From CALXXL01 sp034926605 (GTDB taxonomy: Bacteria; Verrucomicrobiota; Lentisphaeria; Victivallales; Victivallaceae): DNA of 64,000 bases. The DNA lies in NCBI GenBank assembly GCA_034926605.1, contig JAYFQV010000009.1, forward strand, positions 62,001 through 126,000, written 5' to 3'. Each line of letters opens with the position of its first letter. Within the stretch, counting starts at the first letter, position 1. The translations under genes and the position numbers were made by a program. This document shows, piece by piece, positions 41,664 through 49,677 of this stretch. Below the pieces are notes generated by a model. It ran no database searches and was not told the origin of the DNA. It was given only the letters and a program-made list of their open reading frames with translations.

Positions 41664-42284
41664 ATGACTATTACGGAATTTTACCAATATTTATTTGTGC
41701 GCTACGGCGAGCAGCACTGGTGGCCGTGCGTGTCCGGTTCGCGCTGGGAGATTGCCGCCGGCGCGGTGCTGACTCAGAATTGCGCGTGGCGGAACGTGGA
41801 GAAGGCGCTTGTCAACCTTGAAGCGGTCGGGCTGAACACGCCGGAGGCCGTGGTCGCAGCGGACGCCGCCCTAATTGGAGAATTGGTGCGCCCGGCCGGT
41901 TTTTTTAGGCAGAAGAGCGCCTATCTGCGCGAGGTGGCGGAATTTTTCCTGGCGAACGAGTCACGGTTCGCGGCGGCGGAATATACGCCGGAATTGCGGC
42001 GGGAACTGCTGGCGGTAAAGGGCGTCGGGCGCGAAACCGCCGACGCCATCCTGCTTTACGCGTTCAATTTCCCGGTGTTTGTGATCGACGCTTACACCAG
42101 GCGGGTCGCGGCGCGCCATCTTGATCTCGACGGCACGGAGGCATATGACGAGCTGCAGCGGAAATTCGCCGCCGCATTGCCGGCCGACCCCGCGCTGTTC
42201 AACGAATATCATGCGCTGATCGTGTGCTTCTGCAAGGAATCCTGCAGAAAATCCGGTTGCGGCGGCGACTGCCCTACTTCTTAA
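41664..42284 (+). CDS. HhH-GPD DNA glycosylase (endonuclease III/MagIII-like)
   Basis: A 206-residue base-excision repair glycosylase. It has QNCAWRNVEKALVNL near the N-terminus, a helix-hairpin-helix LLAVKGVGRETADAILLYAF (115-134) and the catalytic Asp142 in FVIDAYTRR. The Lys of bifunctional endonuclease III (GVGRKTA) is Glu here, suggesting a monofunctional enzyme, like Helicobacter MagIII on 3-methyladenine. Cysteines at 188, 190, 194, 199 and 203 cluster where endonuclease III holds a 4Fe-4S cluster, but their spacing is not the usual C-x6-C-x2-C-x5-C. The 3' end overlaps the esterase gene by 11 bases. Confidence 0.85.
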   Translation: MTITEFYQYLFVRYGEQHWWPCVSGSRWEIAAGAVLTQNCAWRNVEKALVNLEAVGLNTPEAVVAADAALIGELVRPAGFFRQKSAYLREVAEFFLANESRFAAAEYTPELRRELLAVKGVGRETADAILLYAFNFPVFVIDAYTRRVAARHLDLDGTEAYDELQRKFAAALPADPALFNEYHALIVCFCKESCRKSGCGGDCPTS

Positions 42285-43578
42285 GCCCGTCGATGCGGGC
42301 GATGATCGCGTCGGTTCCGGCCTGATAGAGTTTGGGCCCGGCGTGATTCTCGTTGGGGAACATCTTCCACGATTTGTTTTTGCTTGCCAGCTGGTTGTAC
42401 ATCATCATCACGCCGGTGGGCGGGCAGGTGTAGTCGGTAAGGCCGACAGTCACAAAGGTGTCGCAGGTGACGCGCGGAGCGAAGTTGACGGCGTCGAAAT
42501 AGCGCATGGTCTCAACCACGGCGGGATCGACCGCGGAACCGTCGTCATTCAGTTTCACAAAACCGGGCCAGACCGAGAAGAGACGGCGCTCGATCGGGGC
42601 GGAAACGTCGCACAGCCACGGGGCCTGGGGTGCCGCGAAGGTCACGGCACTGTCGAGCGCGGCTGCCACCACGGTCTGGAGTCCGCCCTGGCTGCCGCCG
42701 CCGGCGATCAGGTTTCTGCCGTTCCATTCCGGCAGCGACTTCATATAGTCCAGCGAACGTTTTACGCGAAGGAACATGTCGAGGAAATAGCATTTTTCGC
42801 GGTCGTTGGTGCCGCGCAGGTAGTATCCGGCCAGTTCGCCGTTGCCCAGTTTGTCGTAGAACTCCTGCGGTTTGCCGTTGGCGATGCCGTGGGCGTTGAT
42901 TTCCAGCACCATCGCGCCATGAATGGCGATGTTGAACGGTTTGCGGGCGGAGTAAACCCCGGCGCCCTGATAGGTGACCACCGCCGGGAGTGATTTCGGG
43001 GCCGCACCCTTCGGCATTATCAGGTAGCCGGATACCGGCACGCCGTCCACGCATTCGACTTTCACGTCATAACAGACCAGTTTTCCGGCGTATTCGGGTT
43101 CGGTTACCGGAATCTCCACCCGCTCGAGCTCTTTCAGCGGGACGGCGGCGAGCCGATCGAGCTGCCGCTGCCAGAAGGCGTCGAAATCGTCCGGGCGCGG
43201 AGCGGAGGGCTCGATTTCCTCGGGCGCGAACGCTGCGCCGACACTCTTATTAATACGCTTGGCGTTGTCGGCCGGTGCGGCCGGGTCGGGGATCGACATT
43301 TCGAACCGCACGAAGCCGGGGCGGTCGCAGGTGAACGGAATGAACACCGGCAGTTCTTCCTTTCGCTCGGTGAAATATGGAGTATCGACCGAGTCGGTGT
43401 ACTGCTGAATGATCGCCGGGCCGGGCAGGGAGTTCCCGCCGTCCCGCGCTTCGATGTGCAGCATCAGCTTGTCGCCGGGCTCATAAATTTTTGCGCTGTC
43501 GAAATTGACTGTGATCTCGGGCGCGGCTGCCAGCGAGAAACCGAGCGCCGCCAGGGCGGCTATAAAATGCTTTTTCAT
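42274..43578 (-). CDS. Exported acetyl xylan esterase-like hydrolase (AXE1/Cah family)
   Basis: A 434-residue alpha/beta hydrolase. ATG 43578 has GGAG upstream and gives a signal peptide (MKKHFIAALAALGFSLAAAP); the longer frame lacks one. An N-terminal beta domain (~20-110) precedes the AXE1 domain: FDAFWQRQLDRLAAVP is the family entry motif, nucleophile Ser lies in GGGSQGG, the Asp in GLTDYTCPP and the His in NENHAG. Family members deacetylate xylan side chains or cephalosporin C and other small acetylated sugars. It follows pckG but a terminator separates them, so it is probably transcribed alone. Confidence 0.88.
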   Translation of the reverse strand: MKKHFIAALAALGFSLAAAPEITVNFDSAKIYEPGDKLMLHIEARDGGNSLPGPAIIQQYTDSVDTPYFTERKEELPVFIPFTCDRPGFVRFEMSIPDPAAPADNAKRINKSVGAAFAPEEIEPSAPRPDDFDAFWQRQLDRLAAVPLKELERVEIPVTEPEYAGKLVCYDVKVECVDGVPVSGYLIMPKGAAPKSLPAVVTYQGAGVYSARKPFNIAIHGAMVLEINAHGIANGKPQEFYDKLGNGELAGYYLRGTNDREKCYFLDMFLRVKRSLDYMKSLPEWNGRNLIAGGGSQGGLQTVVAAALDSAVTFAAPQAPWLCDVSAPIERRLFSVWPGFVKLNDDGSAVDPAVVETMRYFDAVNFAPRVTCDTFVTVGLTDYTCPPTGVMMMYNQLASKNKSWKMFPNENHAGPKLYQAGTDAIIARIDGLKK

Positions 43579-43661
43579 GTCGATTCTCCGTTTTTTCCGA
43601 TTATTATACACCCGCCGCCGTGCCGGTGCAACCGGCGGAATGGTTTTTCCCGGCTTAAAAT

Positions 43662-43692
43662 AAAAAAAACGCGGTGCCGGAGCACCGCGTTC
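43662..43692 (-). terminator. Terminator of pckG
   Basis: On the minus strand AACGCGGTGC, loop TCCG, GCACCGCGTT, then a T-rich tail (43669-43662). Confidence 0.9.
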
Positions 43693-43708
43693 TGTATAGG
43701 ACGGAATC

Positions 43709-45532
43709 CTAGCCGAGTCTGGCTTCGAAATCCGCGAGCTGCTTCTTGAGCTCTTCCGGGAGATGACTGCCGAAACGCTGATAGTGTTCCTCAATCATTT
43801 CGGTTTCCTTCTTCCAGCCCTCGACGTCGACACGCAGGAGTTCCTTCATGTCGGCTTCGGTTACTTCGTTTTCGATGCCGCTGCGATCGATGTCCTCGAC
43901 GTTCGGCATGTAACCGATCTGGGTCTTGTTGGCTTCGATGGCGTTGTTGCAGCGGGCGAAGACCCAGGCGAGGACGCGGCTGTTATCGCCGTATCCGGGC
44001 CACAGCCACTTGCCGTCGGCGGTCTTGCGGAACCAGTTGACGAAGAAAATCTTCGGCAGCTTGTCTGCTTTGCCGGCCTTGCCGATGTCCAGCCAGTGCT
44101 TGAAGTAGTCGCCCATGTTGTAGCCGCAGAACGGCAACATGGCGAACGGGTCGCGGCGGACGGTGCCGGCCTTGACGTCAAGCGCGGCGGCGGTGACTTC
44201 GCTGCCGGCGATGGTGCCCATGAACACGCCGTGGTTCCAGTCGAAGGACTGGTGCACCAGCGGGACGGTGGACGGACGGCGGCCGCCGAACAGGATGGCC
44301 GAAATCGGAACGCCGGCCGGGTCTTCCCAGTTGTCGGCGATGGCCGGGCAGTTGTAGGCACGGGCGGTGAAGCGGGCGTTCGGGTGGGCGGCGGGGGCGG
44401 TGGCGGTAGCGGCGTCCCACTCCTTGCCGTGCCAGTCGATCAGCTTGCCCGGAGCCGGGTAGCCGATGCCTTCCCACCAGACGTCGCCGTCTTCGGTAAG
44501 CGCGACGTTGGTGAAAATGGTGTCCTTGCTGCAGGAGTACATCGCGTTCGGGTTGCTCTGCATGTTGGTACCGGGAGCCACGCCGAAGAAGCCGGCTTCC
44601 GGGTTGATCGCGTAAAGGCTGCCGTCTTTGCCGAACTTCATCCAGGCGATATCGTCGCCGACGGTTTCGACCTTCCAGCCTTCGATGGTCGGGATCAGCA
44701 TGGCCAGGTTGGTCTTGCCGCAGGCGGACGGGAACGCGCCGGTGACGTACTTGACTTCACCTTCGGGATTGGTAAGCTTCAGGATCAGCATGTGCTCGGC
44801 CATCCAGCCCTCGTCATGGGCCTGGACGCTGGCGATGCGCAGGGCGAGGCACTTCTTGCCGAGCAGGGCGTTCCCGCCGTAACCGGAGCCGAAACTCCAG
44901 ATTTCACGGGTTTCGGGGAAGTGGGCGATGTACTTCTTTTCCATCGGGGCGCACGGCCAGATGCCGTTGTCGCTCTCGCCGGCGGCCAGCGGCTTGCCGA
45001 CGGAGTGCATGCAGGGAATGAATTCGCCGTCACCGAGGATGTCGAGTACCTTGGTGCCGACGCGGGTCATCACATGCATGTTGATGACAACGTAGGCGGA
45101 ATCGGTAATCTCGATGCCGATCTTGGCGATGTGGCTGCCGACCGGACCCATCGAGAAGGGAATGATATACATGGTGCGGCCGTGCATGCAGCCCTGATAG
45201 AGGCCCAGCATGGTCTTCTTGAGTTCGGTCGGGTCGATCCAGTTATTGGTCGGGCCGGCGTCTTCCTGGCTCCGGGAGGCAATGTAGGTACGGGCTTCGA
45301 CGCGCGCAACGTCGCTCGGATCGGAGCGGAACAGCAGGGAGTTCGGGCGCTTTTCGGGATTCAGGCGAATGGCGAGTCCGGATTCCACAAGCTCATTGTT
45401 CAGGCGATCGTACTCGGCCTGGGAACCGTCGCACCAGTAGATGGCGTCGGGTTCGCAGATCTTTGCCCAATCTTCGACCCATTTCAGCAATTTTGCATTT
45501 TTGGTCGGAGCCTGATTCAGATACTTAACCAT
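43709..45532 (-). CDS. pckG: GTP-dependent phosphoenolpyruvate carboxykinase
   Basis: A 607-residue enzyme converting oxaloacetate and GTP to phosphoenolpyruvate, GDP and CO2 (gluconeogenesis, or CO2 fixation in reverse). GTP-type motifs are clear: MGPVGS (substrate region), GGNALLGKKCLALRIAS, the P-loop PSACGKTNLAML, DDIAWMKF (metal) and the guanine site in FFVNWFRK. ATG 45532 is preceded by AGGAAAGAG; the longer frame has no ribosome site. A good promoter and terminator make it a single-gene unit. The long plus-strand frame opposite it is a codon-bias shadow. Confidence 0.97.
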   Translation of the reverse strand: MVKYLNQAPTKNAKLLKWVEDWAKICEPDAIYWCDGSQAEYDRLNNELVESGLAIRLNPEKRPNSLLFRSDPSDVARVEARTYIASRSQEDAGPTNNWIDPTELKKTMLGLYQGCMHGRTMYIIPFSMGPVGSHIAKIGIEITDSAYVVINMHVMTRVGTKVLDILGDGEFIPCMHSVGKPLAAGESDNGIWPCAPMEKKYIAHFPETREIWSFGSGYGGNALLGKKCLALRIASVQAHDEGWMAEHMLILKLTNPEGEVKYVTGAFPSACGKTNLAMLIPTIEGWKVETVGDDIAWMKFGKDGSLYAINPEAGFFGVAPGTNMQSNPNAMYSCSKDTIFTNVALTEDGDVWWEGIGYPAPGKLIDWHGKEWDAATATAPAAHPNARFTARAYNCPAIADNWEDPAGVPISAILFGGRRPSTVPLVHQSFDWNHGVFMGTIAGSEVTAAALDVKAGTVRRDPFAMLPFCGYNMGDYFKHWLDIGKAGKADKLPKIFFVNWFRKTADGKWLWPGYGDNSRVLAWVFARCNNAIEANKTQIGYMPNVEDIDRSGIENEVTEADMKELLRVDVEGWKKETEMIEEHYQRFGSHLPEELKKQLADFEARLG

Positions 45533-45593
45533 AATCACTCTTTCCTTTTGGGTTAAAAGTTTCAAATTGTTTTCCAAAAACTTAAATCCATTA

Positions 45594-45621
45594 AATATAC
45601 CATCGATACATTTTTATTCAA
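45594..45621 (-). promoter_or_regulatory. Promoter of pckG
   Basis: On the minus strand TTGAAT (45621-45616), 16-base spacer, TATATT (45599-45594). Confidence 0.6.
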
Positions 45622-45661
45622 GTCCCAAAATGGAAAACCCGGAATTTTATCGGGCGGGAAG

Positions 45662-45690
45662 TTGTTTTCCGCGGTTTGTGTGTCTATATT
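45662..45690 (+). promoter_or_regulatory. Promoter of the six-gene envelope operon
   Basis: TTGTTT (45662-45667), 17-base spacer, TATATT (45685-45690), 30 bases before the ATG at 45721. It is divergent from the pckG promoter. Confidence 0.55.
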
Positions 45691-45720
45691 ATCAAAAATC
45701 ATTGTGAAGCGAGGAATTCA

Positions 45721-46704
45721 ATGAAAAAAGCTATGCCGTTTCTGCTGGCGGCGGCCGTGGTGATCACCCTGTTCTGCGGCCTGCTGTGGTTAAACAATAT
45801 TGAAAGCGCGAGAAAGAGCTACGAGATACTGTTCTCCGGCAGCGGTTCGGCGGCGGAGGCGGCCCGGCAGCCGGGATTCTTCGGCTGGCTTGATTGGGCC
45901 ACTCTGGATTTGTCGACCATCAGCACCTTGATTCCGTTTTTCGGAATGCTGTGCCTGACTCTCGGTATTGTCCGCATCCGGCGCGGTAAACCGGTGCTCA
46001 CCGAAAATTTTCCGTTCTTCCATTCCTATGACCGCATCAACATTGCACTGGGGCTCATCGGAACCATCTGGGGCATCATCATCATCGGGTTTTACAAGCC
46101 GGAGGACATCAACGTGGCCAACCTGATGATGTGTTTGCACACCGCGCTGTTTTCCACTATGGTGGCGGTGGTATGGGTGTCGGTGCTGCTGCCGCTGCTG
46201 GTCACTCCGCTCATGCGTAAGCTGGCCGGGGAGAAGGCCGCCGGGGCGGCTGCCGCGGGCGAGGACGACAACCTGTTCGAACTGGTTGATAAACTCAGCG
46301 TTGCCGCGGCCGCGGTAAGCAAGGAGTTCGCCGCCAGCAACGAACAGCTGCGCAATTTCAACGGTCGCCTGCGCAACGCCGCCGAGGAGCTCAACGAATG
46401 CAGTCTCAACCTGAGCGCCATGCTTCACCGGCTTACCGGTACCGGCGATCAGTGGCAGAAGGAGCAGGCGCGACAGGTGGAGATACTGGGTCAGACGGCC
46501 AAGATGGTGGAGTCGGTGAGCAACGTGCAGTCGCAACTTACCGCGCAGCTGGAGAAGCTTCAGCGCGACAACGCCACTTTGCAGGCTCAGAACGCCGCCT
46601 TGCGCAGCACCAACAGTGAACTCAGCGAGTCCGCCAGCGTGGCCGGCGCCGAGAACATTAAGCTCAAGACCGCGCTCGAACAGATCAAGGGCGCATTTCA
46701 CTAA
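45721..46704 (+). CDS. MotA/TolQ/ExbB-like proton-channel protein with C-terminal coiled coil
   Basis: A 327-residue inner-membrane protein starting at ATG 45721 (GAGG upstream). Hydrophobic segments at about 5-23, 66-84, 105-123 and 136-160 include NIALGLIGTIWGIIIIGF and LMMCLHTALFSTMVAVVWVS, the pore-helix pattern of MotA/ExbB/TolQ. From ~185 to the end it is an Ala/Glu/Gln/Asn-rich coiled coil (LEKLQRDNATLQAQNAALRS), probably cytoplasmic. ExbB is shorter and lacks such a tail; ZorA and some gliding or defence stator proteins have one. It is followed after 2 bases by a single-pass MotB/ExbD-like protein. A proton-driven motor or energiser is inferred. Confidence 0.78.
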   Translation: MKKAMPFLLAAAVVITLFCGLLWLNNIESARKSYEILFSGSGSAAEAARQPGFFGWLDWATLDLSTISTLIPFFGMLCLTLGIVRIRRGKPVLTENFPFFHSYDRINIALGLIGTIWGIIIIGFYKPEDINVANLMMCLHTALFSTMVAVVWVSVLLPLLVTPLMRKLAGEKAAGAAAAGEDDNLFELVDKLSVAAAAVSKEFAASNEQLRNFNGRLRNAAEELNECSLNLSAMLHRLTGTGDQWQKEQARQVEILGQTAKMVESVSNVQSQLTAQLEKLQRDNATLQAQNAALRSTNSELSESASVAGAENIKLKTALEQIKGAFH

Positions 46705-46706
46705 AA

Positions 46707-47501
46707 ATGAAGCTTTCCGCCAAAATCAAAAAGCGGCTGGCGAAATTTTCCGGGGTGTATACCCAGTCCGACGCCGCCGGGGATGAGATGAACGCCATCT
46801 TGCTGCAACTGACGATGGCGCTCATGATGATCTTTCTTATCGCTTTTTCGCTGTTCCGGCTTAAGACCAACGCGGAACTGGCTCCGGTGGCGAAGATCAA
46901 GGAGGAGCAGCAGCTCAACTTTCAGCGTCAGGAACTGATTGTGGCGCTGGAGCGCGTGGATGAATACTACCGTATCCGTTACGGGTTGAAGAATTTTGCC
47001 AACGTCGACCTCAACGACCGGGTGATTTACGACGCGGCTCCGGTAATTGAAAACGGCGCTCTTTCCAGCAACCAGATATTGCGCAGCGTGTTCATCAACG
47101 GCGCCAAAGCCGCTTTCGCGGATTATTCCGATCCCGGAAAACTGCCGCAGGCATGGGCGACCCGCGTGATGCTCGAGGCGGGCATCGACGCATCAACCAT
47201 GCAATCCGGCAATCAGGCGTGGCTGAACAAACAGATCGAAAACCGTATAGTTCGGGTGCGGGACGATGTGACGGCGCTTCAGTACCAGGCCGCTGCGTTG
47301 ATCCAGTCATATCTGGCGCTTCATCCGAAAAAGGTGGAGGACGAAGGCGTGCGCAGTTTGCTGGAACAGTACATCACGTCTCCGCCCGAGACCCAGCGGG
47401 TGCTGCTGAACGAACTTGACCGGTCTCTTAAGAACTATGCTTTCGGCTTTTTGAAGAAGCAGGTAAACACTTCCCTGATGCGGGAGTTGAATAATGAATA
47501 G
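46707..47501 (+). CDS. MotB/ExbD-like single-pass protein
   Basis: A 264-residue protein with one membrane helix (about 28-50, NAILLQLTMALMMIFLIAFS) preceded directly by an acidic residue pair, D26/E27, the position of the proton-binding Asp in MotB and ExbD. The remaining ~210 residues, presumably periplasmic, are helical and charged (LNFQRQELIVALERVDEYYR; LLNELDRSLKNYAFGFLKKQ). There is no OmpA-like peptidoglycan-binding domain, unlike MotB, TolR-linked or ZorB proteins. It pairs with the MotA-like gene 2 bases upstream and overlaps the next gene by 8 bases. Confidence 0.7.
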   Translation: MKLSAKIKKRLAKFSGVYTQSDAAGDEMNAILLQLTMALMMIFLIAFSLFRLKTNAELAPVAKIKEEQQLNFQRQELIVALERVDEYYRIRYGLKNFANVDLNDRVIYDAAPVIENGALSSNQILRSVFINGAKAAFADYSDPGKLPQAWATRVMLEAGIDASTMQSGNQAWLNKQIENRIVRVRDDVTALQYQAAALIQSYLALHPKKVEDEGVRSLLEQYITSPPETQRVLLNELDRSLKNYAFGFLKKQVNTSLMRELNNE

Positions 47502-49677
47502 ATATTTCAACGGATTTCCGTTGGCGGCGGTTCTGGTGGTCGGATGGTGTGTCTTTGCCCGGATTTCCGTTTGCGGCGGCGGGCCGGATGGCGGGCAGAT
47601 CGCCGGAAACGAGCGGGAGGTGATGAACCGCAATACCGCGCTGCTGGCGGCCAATCTGCTTATATCCGAGTTGCGCGATGCGTTCGCCCGGCGCGAAATC
47701 GGCATTGATATGTACGGCGAGATGCTGGTAAATCCGTCGAAGTATTCTTCGCCGTCGGCAGCGTCAACGCTGCTCGAACACGACTATGCCGCCGCTTTGC
47801 AGGCGGCCTATCGGGGCGAAGCTCAAAAACTTCTGGATGATGTTCGAACCCGTTATGAAGGGGCGGCCGGTTATCTTTCTCCGGAGTTTTCCGCGGAAGC
47901 GCTGAAGCTGCCGACCTCTTATTTGCAGGCGAATGTGTCCAACGTGTTTCCGGCACTCTTCAAAAACGCGCGTGAGCGTGTCTGCGCCGAGCAGCGCCTG
48001 CGGATCGTAGGCAGCAGCTATCCCACCGAGTCGGAAGTGGATACGCTAAGCGAAGCGGAGCTGGTCGGCAAGCTGGAGAGCAAACTGTTGACCGACTGGG
48101 GCGCCGCCATCTTCGAAGAGAACCGCGGCTTCGTGCGGGCCTCGGTGGTTACGCCGCTGGTGAAGGAGGCCTTCGCCCAGCGCGAACAGCAGAAGCGGAT
48201 AGTTTCCGACGCGTCAATATCCGATGCCATATTGCCGGCCGATTACGAGGCGGAATTGCGTGAGAAATTGGCTGCGGCGATCGCCGCCCGCCGCAGCAAT
48301 CCCTCCGAACGTAAAGTATATGACGTATTCCCCTCGATTATTCAGGAGGTGCCGCGCCGTGCCCGCGAGCTTACGGTGCGGAAGTTCATTTCCACCTTTA
48401 AGGATTATGTTCCGAAGTACACACCCATGCAGATAAGCGACATAATCCTTGCCACTCCCGGCGACTATCGCAGCGCCGCCGGCGGCGAGAGGCAGTTCTA
48501 CAATCTGTTTCGTCAGAAGATGGTGAATGACGCGCTTGCGGCATTTGTGAAACGGGTGCCGGAGGCCAACCAGCGCGAGTTGCGCAGTTTTCTCGAGACC
48601 AATATCCCAAGCAGTCAGGATGCTGAGAATACCATCAAGGCCTACTTCGATCATCAGGTGCTCGGCATGTTCCGGAAAGTTCGCGAGGATGTGGCCAAAG
48701 CTCAGTTCAAGCACTATCTGCCGTCGCTGGAGAACGGTTCATGGCAGCCGCCGGAAGCCGAGCTGGAAAACAACTACCACGACCGCAGTCTGAAATATTC
48801 CGCAAAGTGGCGCAGCCTGATCGGCCAGGAACTTGCTCCTGAAGTGGCAATCTTTCTGTTCGATGAGACCAACGACATGGCCGCTGTCGCGATGGACGGT
48901 TGTTTTGCCACCGCGCTTAAGGCGATGGATCGCCAATTCGAGCTTACGCGCGGCAGCTACAAGGTGCTGTCCGGATTTGTGAGCAAGGCTCAGCAGGACG
49001 CCGACTATAACTGCGAGGCGGCGATAGTTGAATTCCTTCAGATGCCGGCCGGGGAAAAACTAACCCGCGAAACCATCGCCAAGGCTTATGCCGACAAGAT
49101 AGCGGCAGACTGGGACCGCGATCGGGTGACACTGCTGTGGCCGCAGGGCATAACCCGCCCGCCCAACTATGAACAGCTTTTCAAGCCGCTGTTCCCGCTG
49201 GTGGCCGAGGAAATCGAGCGCAACGCCCGCAGTTTGTTCAGCGAACTGGAAATAACACGGCCCGAGATTTACGGTTCATTTCGCGATGATCCCGACCTGA
49301 AAGTCATCAACTGCAACCTTGAATTGAATATGAGTTCCGGCGCCTATACCGTGGCGGTGAGTTCCCCGCAGAATCCTCTTATGCGGCAGCTTTTCACACT
49401 GCCGATCCTGACCGGCGTTCCGGTGACCGACGATTCCTTGGACCGATTCTACCGTGAAGCGATCGGTTTTGTGTGCGACCTGGTGTCGAAAACCTCCAAG
49501 ACCGAATTGCGCGAAAAGAATTTGGTGCAGGTGTTCCTGCGGGTTCACAACGGCGACATTCCATACCGTTTCGTGGCCCGTTTTAGGGAGCAGCTGCGTG
49601 AAGAGTTGCGGAAACTCCCGGTTTCGGCCGAGGCGCGTTTCCGAGTGGCGGACGAACTCAAACCGGATCGTGAATGA
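47494..49677 (+). CDS. Large exported protein of unknown family (727 aa)
   Basis: No family recognised. A hydrophobic N-terminal segment (LAAVLVVGWCVFARISVC) acts as signal or anchor; the cysteine at residue 28 is followed by a glycine stretch (GGGPDGG), so a lipoprotein cannot be excluded but the -3/-1 residues are poor. The rest is mainly helical and charged, with many Ala/Glu/Arg segments (ELREKLAAAIAARRSNPSE; YADKIAADWDRDRVTLLWPQ), and a more beta-like C-terminal part (LKVINCNLELNMSSGAYTVA; LVQVFLRVHNGDIPYRFVAR). Short overlaps couple it to the MotB-like gene before and the lipoprotein hydrolase after (ATGA). It is a candidate periplasmic effector or rod for the channel pair. Confidence 0.7.
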   Translation: MNRYFNGFPLAAVLVVGWCVFARISVCGGGPDGGQIAGNEREVMNRNTALLAANLLISELRDAFARREIGIDMYGEMLVNPSKYSSPSAASTLLEHDYAAALQAAYRGEAQKLLDDVRTRYEGAAGYLSPEFSAEALKLPTSYLQANVSNVFPALFKNARERVCAEQRLRIVGSSYPTESEVDTLSEAELVGKLESKLLTDWGAAIFEENRGFVRASVVTPLVKEAFAQREQQKRIVSDASISDAILPADYEAELREKLAAAIAARRSNPSERKVYDVFPSIIQEVPRRARELTVRKFISTFKDYVPKYTPMQISDIILATPGDYRSAAGGERQFYNLFRQKMVNDALAAFVKRVPEANQRELRSFLETNIPSSQDAENTIKAYFDHQVLGMFRKVREDVAKAQFKHYLPSLENGSWQPPEAELENNYHDRSLKYSAKWRSLIGQELAPEVAIFLFDETNDMAAVAMDGCFATALKAMDRQFELTRGSYKVLSGFVSKAQQDADYNCEAAIVEFLQMPAGEKLTRETIAKAYADKIAADWDRDRVTLLWPQGITRPPNYEQLFKPLFPLVAEEIERNARSLFSELEITRPEIYGSFRDDPDLKVINCNLELNMSSGAYTVAVSSPQNPLMRQLFTLPILTGVPVTDDSLDRFYREAIGFVCDLVSKTSKTELREKNLVQVFLRVHNGDIPYRFVARFREQLREELRKLPVSAEARFRVADELKPDRE

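Noticed and set aside
43763..45556. 597-codon open frame on the plus strand opposite pckG
   Set aside because: pckG on the minus strand is unmistakable; the antisense frame is open because of GC-rich codon bias and its product has no recognisable motif.
45721..47501. Zorya anti-phage system (ZorAB)
   Set aside because: The MotA-like tail resembles ZorA, but the MotB-like protein lacks the OmpA domain and no ZorC/ZorD/ZorE helicase or nuclease follows.
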